NCBI GenBank assembly: GCA_963693085.1
Contig: OY856411.1
Span: forward strand, 68,003,001-68,067,000
Source: Alisma plantago-aquatica
Taxonomy: Eukaryota; Streptophyta; Magnoliopsida; Alismatales; Alismataceae
Length of the DNA stretch: 64,000 nucleotides
Direction of reading: 5' to 3'
Shown here: positions 10,791 to 19,379 of the stretch, piece by piece
How positions within the stretch are numbered: position 1 is the stretch's first letter
How the letters are laid out: the number at the start of each line of letters is the position of its first letter
Notes under the pieces: generated by a model
Seen by the model: the letters and a program-made list of their open reading frames with translations, nothing else
Databases searched by the model: none
Told to the model about the DNA's origin: nothing
Translations under genes and position numbers: made by a program

Positions 10791-11216
10791 TCAGAGGTTA
10801 TCTGCCATAACCAAAATGTCTCCATCTAGAAAGACAAGATCCTCTTTTTCGGCATGTAGTCTTGACATTATAAGCCGAAGCTCATTGTCAGAGAGAGTCT
10901 TGCAAGCCTCAAGATCAAAATTTGGAAAAGTTGGTTCAATGGCAGATAGGGGCACCATTTGTGATGGGGATCTCTTGATGGGTGCACCAGTTAATAACTC
11001 TATAACACCCTTGTCAGGAGCCAGGTCAAAGTTGTAAGGGTCCCATTGACTGGTCTCGGGGACCGTGGCTGGTTGTTTTTCTTTCTCCAACTCCGCTAAA
11101 GTTTGTCTGTAAGGTTTTTTCTGCGGACGTTGGATTGCCGAAAAAAGGTAGCGAGGGATGTCATCTGGTGCCATTGTAGGATCATTAAAGAACCGTCTAT
11201 CGCAGATGAGTTCCAT
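10791..11216 (-). pseudogene. Linker between the two C48-like domains of the 3' coding unit
   Basis: This is a 141-codon open segment in the same frame as the C48-like segments on both sides, closed by a stop at 10791-10793. It begins with ELICDRRFFND, which looks like the last helix of domain 1, then a Lys/Glu- and Pro-rich linker, then a segment ending LRLIMSRLHAEKEDLVFLDG that probably leads into domain 2. No separate function is recognised. Confidence 0.55.
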
Positions 11217-11831
11217 GACATAACGCCCTCACAGAGAGTGAAAATCTTCGTTGATGAGGTCTGTGAAAGGGACTTGTTGATTTAGTGCTAGTATGTGTCG
11301 AATGACGTAAAAAGTGCTGTCCCTGGAGCCTTCAGCAGCTTGGACCTGTGGGTTGATTATCCAGAACTAGGGTAGGCTCCAACCCTGGCGGAGAGACGGG
11401 CATGCGGCCCATATGAGTTTAAGAATCCAGAAAGGGATGCATCTTGTCTCCCCGGCTTCAATTCCAACGAAGTTAATTATACCGACTCTTAGATCACTGG
11501 CACAAAAATTGTACACCTTGGCGTCGCGGGCGACAGTGTCGACAATCATAAGCAACCAGTGACCAGAAACTTGGAAAGGGACGGTTATATATCTGGCTTT
11601 TCTTGTGATCCCCCTGTACAACCTCTTAACGGATTTGTGTTGTAGTTCTTTGTACAGTAAGCACAAACTCAGAGCGGGTGAGGTGTTGAGAACTGGTTGT
11701 TGTCGCTTGGAGCTCCTGTAGATCTCGATAGAGTTGGCAAGGAGAGTACGGAAGATTGCCATCTTTATTGTTGACTGGAATCGAAGTATGGAACGGAAAT
11801 CTTGACGTGTCAAGTTGCACTTAGTCTTCAT
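11217..11831 (-). pseudogene. C48 (Ulp1-like) peptidase domain 1 with Ser at the catalytic Cys position
   Basis: The domain starts about 90 codons into the segment: YITVPFQVSGHWLLMIVD carries the His (codon 11559-11561) and VYNF places Asn 17 residues on, as in Ulp1. After an in-frame TAG (11367-11369) the same frame reads QVQAAEGSRDSTFYVIRHIL. This aligns with the family's Q...DCGxYVMR block but has Ser-Thr for Cys-Gly (Ser codon 11316-11318). A further TGA lies just before 11216. So this domain looks like a non-catalytic, possibly substrate-binding copy, or one inactivated by mutation. It joins the preceding coding segment through a one-base shift near 11840. Confidence 0.65.
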
Positions 11832-13006
11832 GTTCTGGTATATGACATCCCCCCTTCTTTGGCATCATCTACTATAGTCTTGAGGATGAAGATATCCTGT
11901 GCGTCTAGGGTAGAGATGGCCGCCATGTCTAAATCGTGCATTTTGTGAGGTAGAGGTGGCGATGGAGGTAACATTTGCGGGTTGGGGGCAGAAAGCTGCT
12001 CAGGATCATTCGTGTAATGTTGCAGATCTTCATCGTTGTCAGAATCGGAAGGGGTATCTAGCTCTTCGTCAATGTCTAGACATACTCATTCTGGTTCTTC
12101 ATGATCTGGGGGAAAGGGCATCGAGGGTTCAGGGGTAGAGAGATGTTGAGATGATGATACAGGTAGGCTGGTGCTTTCTCCCAGAATGCATTGTTCGAAC
12201 TCGGAAAAAGCTACTTCTTTTGCAGCCTCTCCCAAAGATCCCAAGGCGGAATAGTTTAGGAATTGGTCCCCATAAGATATTGTGACGTGCTCATTGTGGG
12301 CAGAGGATTTGGGATCTTTATCACCGTCATGGTGATCCTGCTGTTGTTTGGGTTCTGTTCCTTGGCTGGGATCCTCCCCAGCATCATCTGGTTTATCAGA
12401 ATCATCACTTGAGGAGGTATTGTTGTTGGAGTCAGCCGAAGAATCAGAATCTTCATCTTCCTCGTCTTCATCAGCCGCTGATTTATCAGTTGTTTTCTTT
12501 TGTGCTTTCTTCTTGCACTGACGATGGATGGATTGAAGCTCGTCGTATGTCACTTGCACGTGCTCGTGTGTTTCGAGCAAGGCGTCGTGGGTTTCTTTTA
12601 AATCAGAATAACGTACTTCAGCCGAAAGGAGTCGTGCGGTGAGGTCGGTTACTTGAGCTCTTAGTTGACTCAGCTCATTGTTTGAGGACTCCTCTTGGCG
12701 ATTGTGTAGCTATGTGAGGGTGATGTTGATGTCGTCCAAGCACGTGTTGAAAGCTTGTTGTTGCTGCTAGAGCTCGCGGAGGGTCTCGGGCATAGGTAAA
12801 GTCTGTGTTGACATCCTCTCGACTTGGTTTGCCATCGCCTTGTGCTGGCTTTGGATTCCAAGGACTAGCTCGGGCAAGGTTTTGTAATGGCTGTCGACGT
12901 GATCAACTTGCTTAGCTACTAAATCTTGTCGTTGATGGATTTCTTGGAGGATGCTTGGCATGGCGCGGTTTTTCTCATCAATCTTGGCGACCTGTTTTGT
13001 TAAACC
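11832..13006 (-). pseudogene. Coiled-coil and acidic middle part of the Athila 3' coding unit
   Basis: This is in the same frame as the 520-codon segment upstream, separated from it only by one TAG (13007-13009). It reads QVAKIDEKN..., then Gln/Leu/His-rich heptads (HQRQDLVAKQVDHVD, LRAQVTDLTARLLSAE), probably a coiled coil. A Lys-rich patch (KKKAQKK) follows, then a strongly acidic Asp/Glu/Ser run (DEDEEDEDSDSSADS). Stops interrupt the frame near 12765 and 12705, and at 12086-12088. The reading then continues to about 11835, where a one-base shift leads into the C48-like part. It is an interaction-type region without a recognised enzyme. Confidence 0.55.
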
Positions 13007-14569
13007 CTACACACAAGAAAAAATAGAATTTAATATGTTAGAAGGGTCAGTGAGGAGGTTTCGGATGGTGTCAAATTGTCGTCTGAATTCCTCACCGACA
13101 TTAGAGAAAGGGACCCCAGTAAAAGAAGGGTGGGGTGGCTGGGGTCGGGGTGGAATGGTGGTGGTAGTGTCATGCGGAAAGGACACTGTTGATGGTCCCG
13201 CGAACGGCGTGGTGACTGTGGAAGGGGTCACTAGCGGTGTCGGGGCGGCGGTGGATGAGAAGGGTGGTGATATACCCGGAGAGAAAAGTGAGTTAGGTAA
13301 TGTTGATGGAAAGTCGGTTGAGTTGAAAGAAGTGAATTCTGGCATTGTAACGGAAAATGGGATTCCCGAAGGGAAGAAGGGTGATGTGGAAAAGGGTGGG
13401 AGAGTGGTTGATTGTGGAAAAATGGAGGATGGTGGGGTGGTGGTTAGTGTGGTGGAAGATGGTGGGGTGGTGGTTGTTGGGAAGGTGGATGGCGGAGTGG
13501 TGGTATCGAGATCAACATTTAGACTCATGATGAAAGAGTCTAGTGATGATGTTGTTATTTGTTCCTCTGGGAGGGTGGTTTCTGTTTTAGGGTGGGGTTT
13601 GGATGTTGGTGTCCCTGACAGCTCTTGTTCCGTCAAAAGCCTTCTAGAAGGTCGTTTTGCAGGAAATTTTGTTGGTTTTGCTGTCGGGGCGGTTATACTA
13701 AGCTCTGTATGTCCCACTGTTGCTTTCTTTTTGGCGATTGTGACCGAAGACATGAGTTTTGCGATCTCGTCATTGGAGAATAAGAGCTTGGCTTTGTCAT
13801 AATCAGCAAGATCTGGTAGTGGGAGCAGCTTTTTGAAGGATTTTGTTGTAGGGCAGAAGATGTAGTGTAGCTTGCCATCCTTTTCTTTTATGATGAAGGA
13901 GTTCTTTAACGTTTGCTCGTTTGTAAGGATGTCACCCTTTATTTGTTTGCATCTGGGTAGAAGGCTATCCATCTTAAGGTATTTGATCATTGATGTAATA
14001 AGTCCACCCATGCATATTTCTTTCCCCAGGGCGTAAGCTGATATTTTTTTAATTATAAGACGTCCAATGTTGACTGGTAACCCATTTAGGATGGACCAGA
14101 TAACAAAGAGGTCTGATAGGATTACATTTCCTCCTTCTGACCTGGGGAAGAGTGCGCCAGCAAGGATTTTGTGAAGTGTGTGCACTAGACCCGATTGAAT
14201 GTTTGATGCTTTACATGTTTTTGCATCATAAACTGGTAGTCCCATTAAAGATTTCCAGAAGTTGTGTTTGTTGAACTTGGGGTTGTCTGTGCCAACAGCC
14301 TTGGCTTTCTTCAGTTGCTCTTGGTTATCTATAAAGATTTCATTCAGCATATTTTTAGTTATGACCACTTTGTTGTTGAAGATTCTAGTGGATATTCTAC
14401 GGTCACCACCGTCCTGTGCTTTATCCAAGGTATCCACTGCTTCTTTAGTGAAATAGGTGAAGAATTCCATTGTAGGCTCGACGTATGAGGATTCGGTGAC
14501 AAAGCAAAGTCGTGAGAGGTTGAAATTGTCAAGCAAAGTGAGGATTCTATTGTAGATCCCCATCTTCAT
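13007..14569 (-). pseudogene. Env-position / plant-transposon-domain protein core of the Athila element
   Basis: A 520-codon open segment. Residues 1-270 contain FTYFTKEAVDTL, RRISTRIFNNKVVIT, LVHTLHKILAGALFPRSE and VIWSILNGLPVNIGRLI, the pattern of the 'putative plant transposon protein' domain (Pfam PF20167 type) found after pol in Athila/Calypso-like elements and often called env-like. Residues 300-490 are Thr/Ser/Pro-rich (TTTPPSTFPTTTTPP), mucin-like. I see no signal peptide and no clear membrane anchor, so a true envelope role is not supported. Upstream coding sequence is joined by a one-base shift near 14600. Confidence 0.65.
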
Positions 14570-14601
14570 AAGTATGCTTGGGCAAACGTACTTTGTCAGT
14601 T

Positions 14602-15143
14602 TTAGAGTTTGTTTAATGGATGGGAGGGTATGGATGTAAAGATTTCCTGGTGGTGGTGCGGTGGTGGTGATGGGGGGGGGGGAATAGGAACGGTAATGGT
14701 GGTAGGGGTGGTGGTGATGGTGGTGGTTGGTTGGATGGAGGATGGTGGGATGAAATTTGCCAGGATCTGTTCCCTTGCAGTGGCAGGGCGAACCTGCTTC
14801 CTTGCCCTCTTCGTTGGTTGTGGTGCTGAAGTGGTTGCTTGGGCCTTCCTTTTCCCCATGGACTGTTTGGTAGGGGATTCTACCTCCGGTGAAGGCTTAT
14901 ATTCTGAGGATTCTTCGGATGAGACTTCTTCAACTTCCTCTTCAGAAGGTTCTTCATCTAAGTAGTGGTTGATGCGTTTTATATCATGCATGACATCGAT
15001 CAGGTCCACCTCTGTTGGGACCTGTCCAGTCTTTTATAGTGGGCAACTATTTGTTGAAGCTTCGCCCGTTCAACTATTAATTCCTCTTTTGTCTAGAAAG
15101 GATCGTCGGCTGTTTCTGTTGGTTGCTTTGCAGGTGAGGCCAT
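14602..15143 (-). pseudogene. N-terminal part of the Athila 3' coding unit, with a basic nuclear-localisation-like patch
   Basis: The likely start is ATG 15143-15141 (MASPAKQPTETADDPF), followed by a TAG and a one-base shift near 15005. The reading then passes into DLIDVMHDIKRINHYLDEE, an acidic stretch, GKRKAQA and TKRARKQVRP (basic, nuclear-localisation-like), and a Pro/Thr-rich segment ending at 14602. A further one-base shift links it to the 520-codon core. The ATG was chosen because a strong 3' splice site ends one base before it and because the peptide continues the downstream reading. Confidence 0.5.
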
Positions 15144-15144
15144 T

Positions 15145-15175
15145 CTGAAATTTTTGTCAAGAAAAATAAGAGTTA
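15145..15175 (-). promoter_or_regulatory. Predicted 3' splice site immediately before the 3' coding unit
   Basis: On the minus strand a branch-like CTAAC, a T-rich tract (TCTTATTTTTCTTG) and TTTCAG occur in order. The AG ends at 15145, one base before the ATG at 15143. Spliced env-position RNAs are known for some plant Gypsy elements such as Bagy-2. Confidence 0.45.
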
Positions 15176-15232
15176 GAGTTCTGAAATTTGTAGTTAAACA
15201 AGTTTATTAGAATAGAGCAGTATTATTGAGGT

Positions 15233-15480
15233 TTGGTTGAATCCAAACAGGTTGAAGACCCATTTGGCACCAAACGGTTTGGAGACCATTTGGGGTTAAA
15301 CGGTACTGCGTCCAAATGGGTGCAAACCCGTTTGGCACCAAACGGTTCGGAGACTGTTTGGGGACAAACGGTCCTGCGTCCAAACGGGTGCAAACTCGTT
15401 TGGCACCAAACGGTTTGGAGACTGTTTGGGGCCAAACGGTCCTGCATCCAAACGGGTGCAAACCCGTTTGAAGCAGACCG
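15233..15480. repeat. Inverted-repeat array of CCAAACGG/CCGTTTGG motifs
   Basis: About ten arms of CCAAACGG or CCGTTTGG alternate, with pairs about 10-16 nt apart (for example 15330-15420). They can fold into successive hairpins. The plus-strand reading frame through them is low-complexity and not a credible gene. Confidence 0.75.
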
Positions 15481-15840
15481 TCTGGAAGGTGAAGAGTCGG
15501 GCTGTTTGGCGGTGAGGGGCGGCGGGAGGGAGGCCGAAGTACGCTCGTCGGCGGTGGCGACGACGATGGCGGTGGTGAGAACCGCGAAAGCCAAAGGTGG
15601 AGACGGTGGGGTTGCTCTACCTGTGGAAACGGTGGAAGAAGAAGATCTGGAAGAAAGCGGCGATGTGCGAGCAAAGAACAGAGCCACGTGTAGACGGCGG
15701 CGAAGCTTCAGTCGGAAGCGAGAACGGCGGTGGGAGTCGAAGGCGTACACGGAAGAGATGAGAACAGGAGCGAAACAGGAGTGGAACAATGAAAGCGAGA
15801 AAATAAGATTCTAGAAGAGAGAAAGGAGGGTGCGGGGTGG

Positions 15841-16020
15841 TATTTATAGGGTTTGGGAGGCATCCTAACAAATTCCCGAAGTGAAACAGGTTTGAGACCG
15901 TTTAAACTCCAAACGGGTGCAAGACCATTTGAACTCCAAACGGGTGCGAGACCGTTTGAACTCCAAACGGGTGCGAGACCGTTTGAACTCCAAATGGGTG
16001 TGAGACCGTTTGGAGTTCAA
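15841..16020 (-). promoter_or_regulatory. Internal promoter-like module: CCAAACGGGTG repeats followed by a TATA box
   Basis: On the minus strand five units of about 27 bp, built on CCAAACGGGTGCGAGACCGT, lie at 16020-15880. The TATA box CCTATAAATA (15850-15841) follows, then a C/T-rich leader (CCTCCTTTCTCTCTTC). The 3' LTR has the same layout (repeat array then CCTATAAATA), but sequence downstream of the TATA differs, so this is not simply a copied LTR. It would drive the 3' coding unit. Confidence 0.45.
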
Positions 16021-16211
16021 GGTTTTTGATGTTTTTGATTTTTATGTTTATTTTGTTTATGTAGATTTTTTATATTTTGTAGGAAAAAAAAAACTAAAAA
16101 AGAAGAAGATGAAAATAAGGACAAACGAAAAATGATGATACTCAGATGTTGGGTTGCCTCCCAAGTAGAGCCTGGATTTAAAGTCACTAGCTCGACGAAA
16201 TTCTGCTCTGG

Positions 16212-17500
16212 CTATGCTGATATTATAGGATCTTGGATATCTATAGTTTGTCTTGGCAATTTGTCTATTGGAGTGTAGTATTTCTTTAATCTATGACCGT
16301 TGACGGTTCTTTCTCCCCCGTTATCATCAAGGATAATGACTGCTCCTGTCCGGTAAATATGTTTGATTGTGAAAGGCCCCGACCATTTTGTGCACAGTTT
16401 TCCAGGAAATAATTTAAGTCTGGAATTAAATAGGAGAACCTTATCTCCGACGATTATATCCTTTCTCTTTATGTGGCCATCATGCCACATTTTGGTTTGT
16501 TCTTTGTAAATTCTGGCATTTTGGTATGCTGTCATTCGCAGCTCTTCCAATTCTTGTAATTGAAGTTGTCTAGATTCACCGGCTCTTTTGAGGTCAAAGT
16601 TCAATTGCTTGATAGCCCACCAAGCTTTATGCTCTAATTTGACGGGTAGATGACATGACTTCCCATACACCAATCGAAATGGTGTTGTTCCAATTGGTGT
16701 TTTGAAAGCTGTGTGATTGGCCCATAGGGCATCAAGAAGTCTGGTAGACCAGTCTATGCGGTGCCTATTAACAGTTTTTTCCAAAATGGCTTTGAGTTTC
16801 ATGTTGGATACTTCAACTTGTCCACAAGTCTGTGGGTGATAGGGTGTGGAAACTTTATGGTTGACTCCATATTTTCTTAATAGAGCTTCGAAACTCCACT
16901 CAAGAAAATGAGATCCGCCATCGGATATTATTGTTCTTGGAACGCCAAATCTAGGGAATATTATTTCTTTAAACATTTTGATGACTGGTTTGGAATCACA
17001 AGAAGTGGTTGGTAGAGCTTCTACCCATTTCGAAACATAATCCACAGCAACTAGAATGTACGTGAATCTGTAAGATGGGGGGAAAGGACCCATGTAATCT
17101 ACTCCCCAAACATCAAAGAGTCCGACTTCTTGCCACATATTCAATGGCATTTCATTTCATTTGGTTATTCCTCCAGAGAGTTGGCATTTGTCACATGATC
17201 GCACATAATCATGTGCATCCTTTACGATGGTTGGCTAGTAAAAACCAGATTGAAGAATTTTAAGAGCGGTTTTCTTAGAGCTCATGTGCCCCCAGTAGGG
17301 CCTGAGTGACAGTGCTCTAAAACTGGGATGATTTCCGTTTCTGGAATGCATCGACGAAAAAGTCCATCAGCGCATAAGCAGAATAGGTAGGGCTCGTCCC
17401 AAAAATACTGCTTAGCGTCATGAAGGAATTTCTTCTTGTCATGGTATGATGCAGACGGATAGATGATTCATGTTGCCAAATAATTCACAATATCGGCATA
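16212..17500 (-). pseudogene. Athila-type integrase, decayed
   Basis: Integrase inserts element cDNA into chromosomes in the nucleus. The 312-codon open part (17150-16212) has WGVDYMGPF (first Asp), ISDGGSHF (second Asp) and GQVEVSN (Glu); exactly 35 residues separate the second Asp and the Glu. The C-terminal part ([15 protein letters not shown]... WSGPFTI) is the GPF/GPY-like end. The N-terminal zinc-binding region (17500-17151) is readable but has several stops and is frame-shifted relative to RT. Confidence 0.9.
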
Positions 17501-19361
17501 CTAAGGAAATCCAGTAGTAATCTTCATTAGTTGATCATCCGGTAAAGAGTCTTGAATGGGTAATTCATTGGTGTCTTTAACTTCAATACGATTGAGGTGA
17601 TCCGCGACGACATTTTCAACCCCACTTTTGTCTTTAATCTCTAAATCGAACTCCTGAAGCATTAACACCCATCTGATAAGTCGGGGTTTAGCATCTTGTT
17701 TTTGGATCAAGTATCGTATAGCAGAATGGTCAGTGTATACTGTGACTTTTGACCCGATTAGGTAAGACCAAAATTTTTCAAAGGCATAGATAATTGCCAG
17801 GAACTCTTTTTCGGTGGTAGTATAGTTCTTCTGTGCCTCATCAAGCGTCTTGGAGGCGTAATATATGACATAAGGCTTTTTGTCAATTCTTTGTCCAAGG
17901 ACTGCCCCTATAGCATAATTGCTAGCGTCACACATAATTTCAAAAGGTTGTGACCAGTCAGGAGCTCTTAGAATAGGGGCAGAGATAAGGGCATTTTTCA
18001 GAGTTGTGAAGCTATTAATGCATTCTTGGTCAAATATAAAATCTGCTTCTTTGGTCAGCAGGCGAGTCATTGTCTTTGCTATCTTTGAAAAATCTTTTAT
18101 AAATCTTCTATAGAATCCTGCATGACCAAGGAATGCCCTGACTCCTCTGATGTCTTTAGGTGGAGTTAGCTTTGAGATGACATCAACCTTTGCTTTATCC
18201 ACTTCAATCCCTTTATCACTTACTCGATGTCCTAGGACCACACCTTCAGTTACCATAAAGTGACATTTTTCCCAATACAAGATCAGGTTGGCGTCCTCAC
18301 ATCTTTGTAGGACTTTTCCTAGATTGAGTAAACAGTTATCAAAAGAATCTCCATATACAGAAAAGTCATCCATGAAGACTTCCATGATAGATTCTGTTAA
18401 TCCGGTGAAGATAGCAGTCATACATCTTTGGAAGGTTGCGGGTGCATTACATAACCCGAAAGGCATCCTTTTAAAGGCATATGTTCCAAAAGGACAAGTG
18501 AAAGTGGTTTTTTCTTGATCTTCAGGATGGATTGGAATTTGGTAAAATCCTGAATATCCATCTAGGTAACAGAAAAATTTTTGATGGGTGAGTCGTTCGA
18601 GAACCTTTATCCAAGAAAGGCAAGGGGAAGTGATCTTTCCTTGTCGCTTTGTTAAGTTTTCTGTAATCGATCCACATTCTCCACCCAGTTACTGTTCTAG
18701 TAGGTACCAGTTCATTTTTGTCATTAAGAACAACAGTGGTCCCCCCTTTTGTAGGGACCACCTGCACGGGACTTACCCATTGAGAATCCGAGATTGGGTA
18801 GATGATGCCCGCTTTCAGAAGTTTGAGAACCTCGAGGCGAACTACCTCCTTGAGATTAGGGTTCAACTTTCTTTGATGTTCCCTTTTTGGTTTGAATTCT
18901 TCCATCATGGGCAATCTGTGCATGCATAAGGCTGGATTTATACCCGTCAAGTCGGTCATCTTATATCCGATAGCTTTCTTGTGTCTCTTTAGTTCATCAA
19001 GAAGTCTGTTTTCTTGGTCTACCTCCAGAGTGGAGCTGATAATCACTGGATAAAGCTTTTCATTGTCGAGAAAGACATGTTTGAGTCCCTTGGGTAGGGC
19101 TTTCATTTCAGGAGCCTTAGGTGGCTCGGTTGCTTCTATAATGGTGATAGCCTTAAGTTCTTCAAAGGTGGCCGTTGGGGCTTCTTCAGCTTTTTCTAAG
19201 TATAGAATGCATTGTTGCACTAGTTCATTTGCCGAGAATTCTACTTCCAGATTTGTCAAGGTATTTTCCAATTCATCAGAGGGTTCAGACATTTCTAATT
19301 GGGACATTTGATATATAGCATCCAGGAGAAAAACTTCCTCTTCAATGCTTGGACCTTTCAT
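17501..19361 (-). pseudogene. Athila-type reverse transcriptase and RNase H, one frameshift
   Basis: The segment from 19361 carries the protease-RT linker and RT blocks up to [24 protein letters not shown] one-base insertion near 18610 shifts the frame. RT then continues through [17 protein letters not shown] to the active-site FMDD (18365-18376), followed by [19 protein letters not shown] and RNase H ([38 protein letters not shown]). It ends at a TAG at 17501-17503. Catalytic motifs are intact apart from the frameshift. Confidence 0.93.
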
Positions 19362-19379
19362 GCTATTAAGGACTCTGAA

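Noticed and set aside
13009..13065. Intron acceptor-like sequence (TTTTTTCTTGTGTGTAG) around the TAG that ends the 520-codon segment
   Set aside because: The nearest donor I tested would give an 89-nt intron and break the downstream frame, whereas a single C-to-T change explains the TAG with both sides in one frame.
12951..13802. 283-codon plus-strand ORF rich in Gly and Val
   Set aside because: Exact antisense shadow of the Thr/Ser/Pro-rich tail of the minus-strand env-position protein.
15233..15814. 193-codon plus-strand ORF between Athila pol and the 3' coding unit
   Set aside because: Its first half is the CCAAACGG repeat array and its second half is antisense to the G/C-rich leader; no motif, and the composition is that of a repeat.
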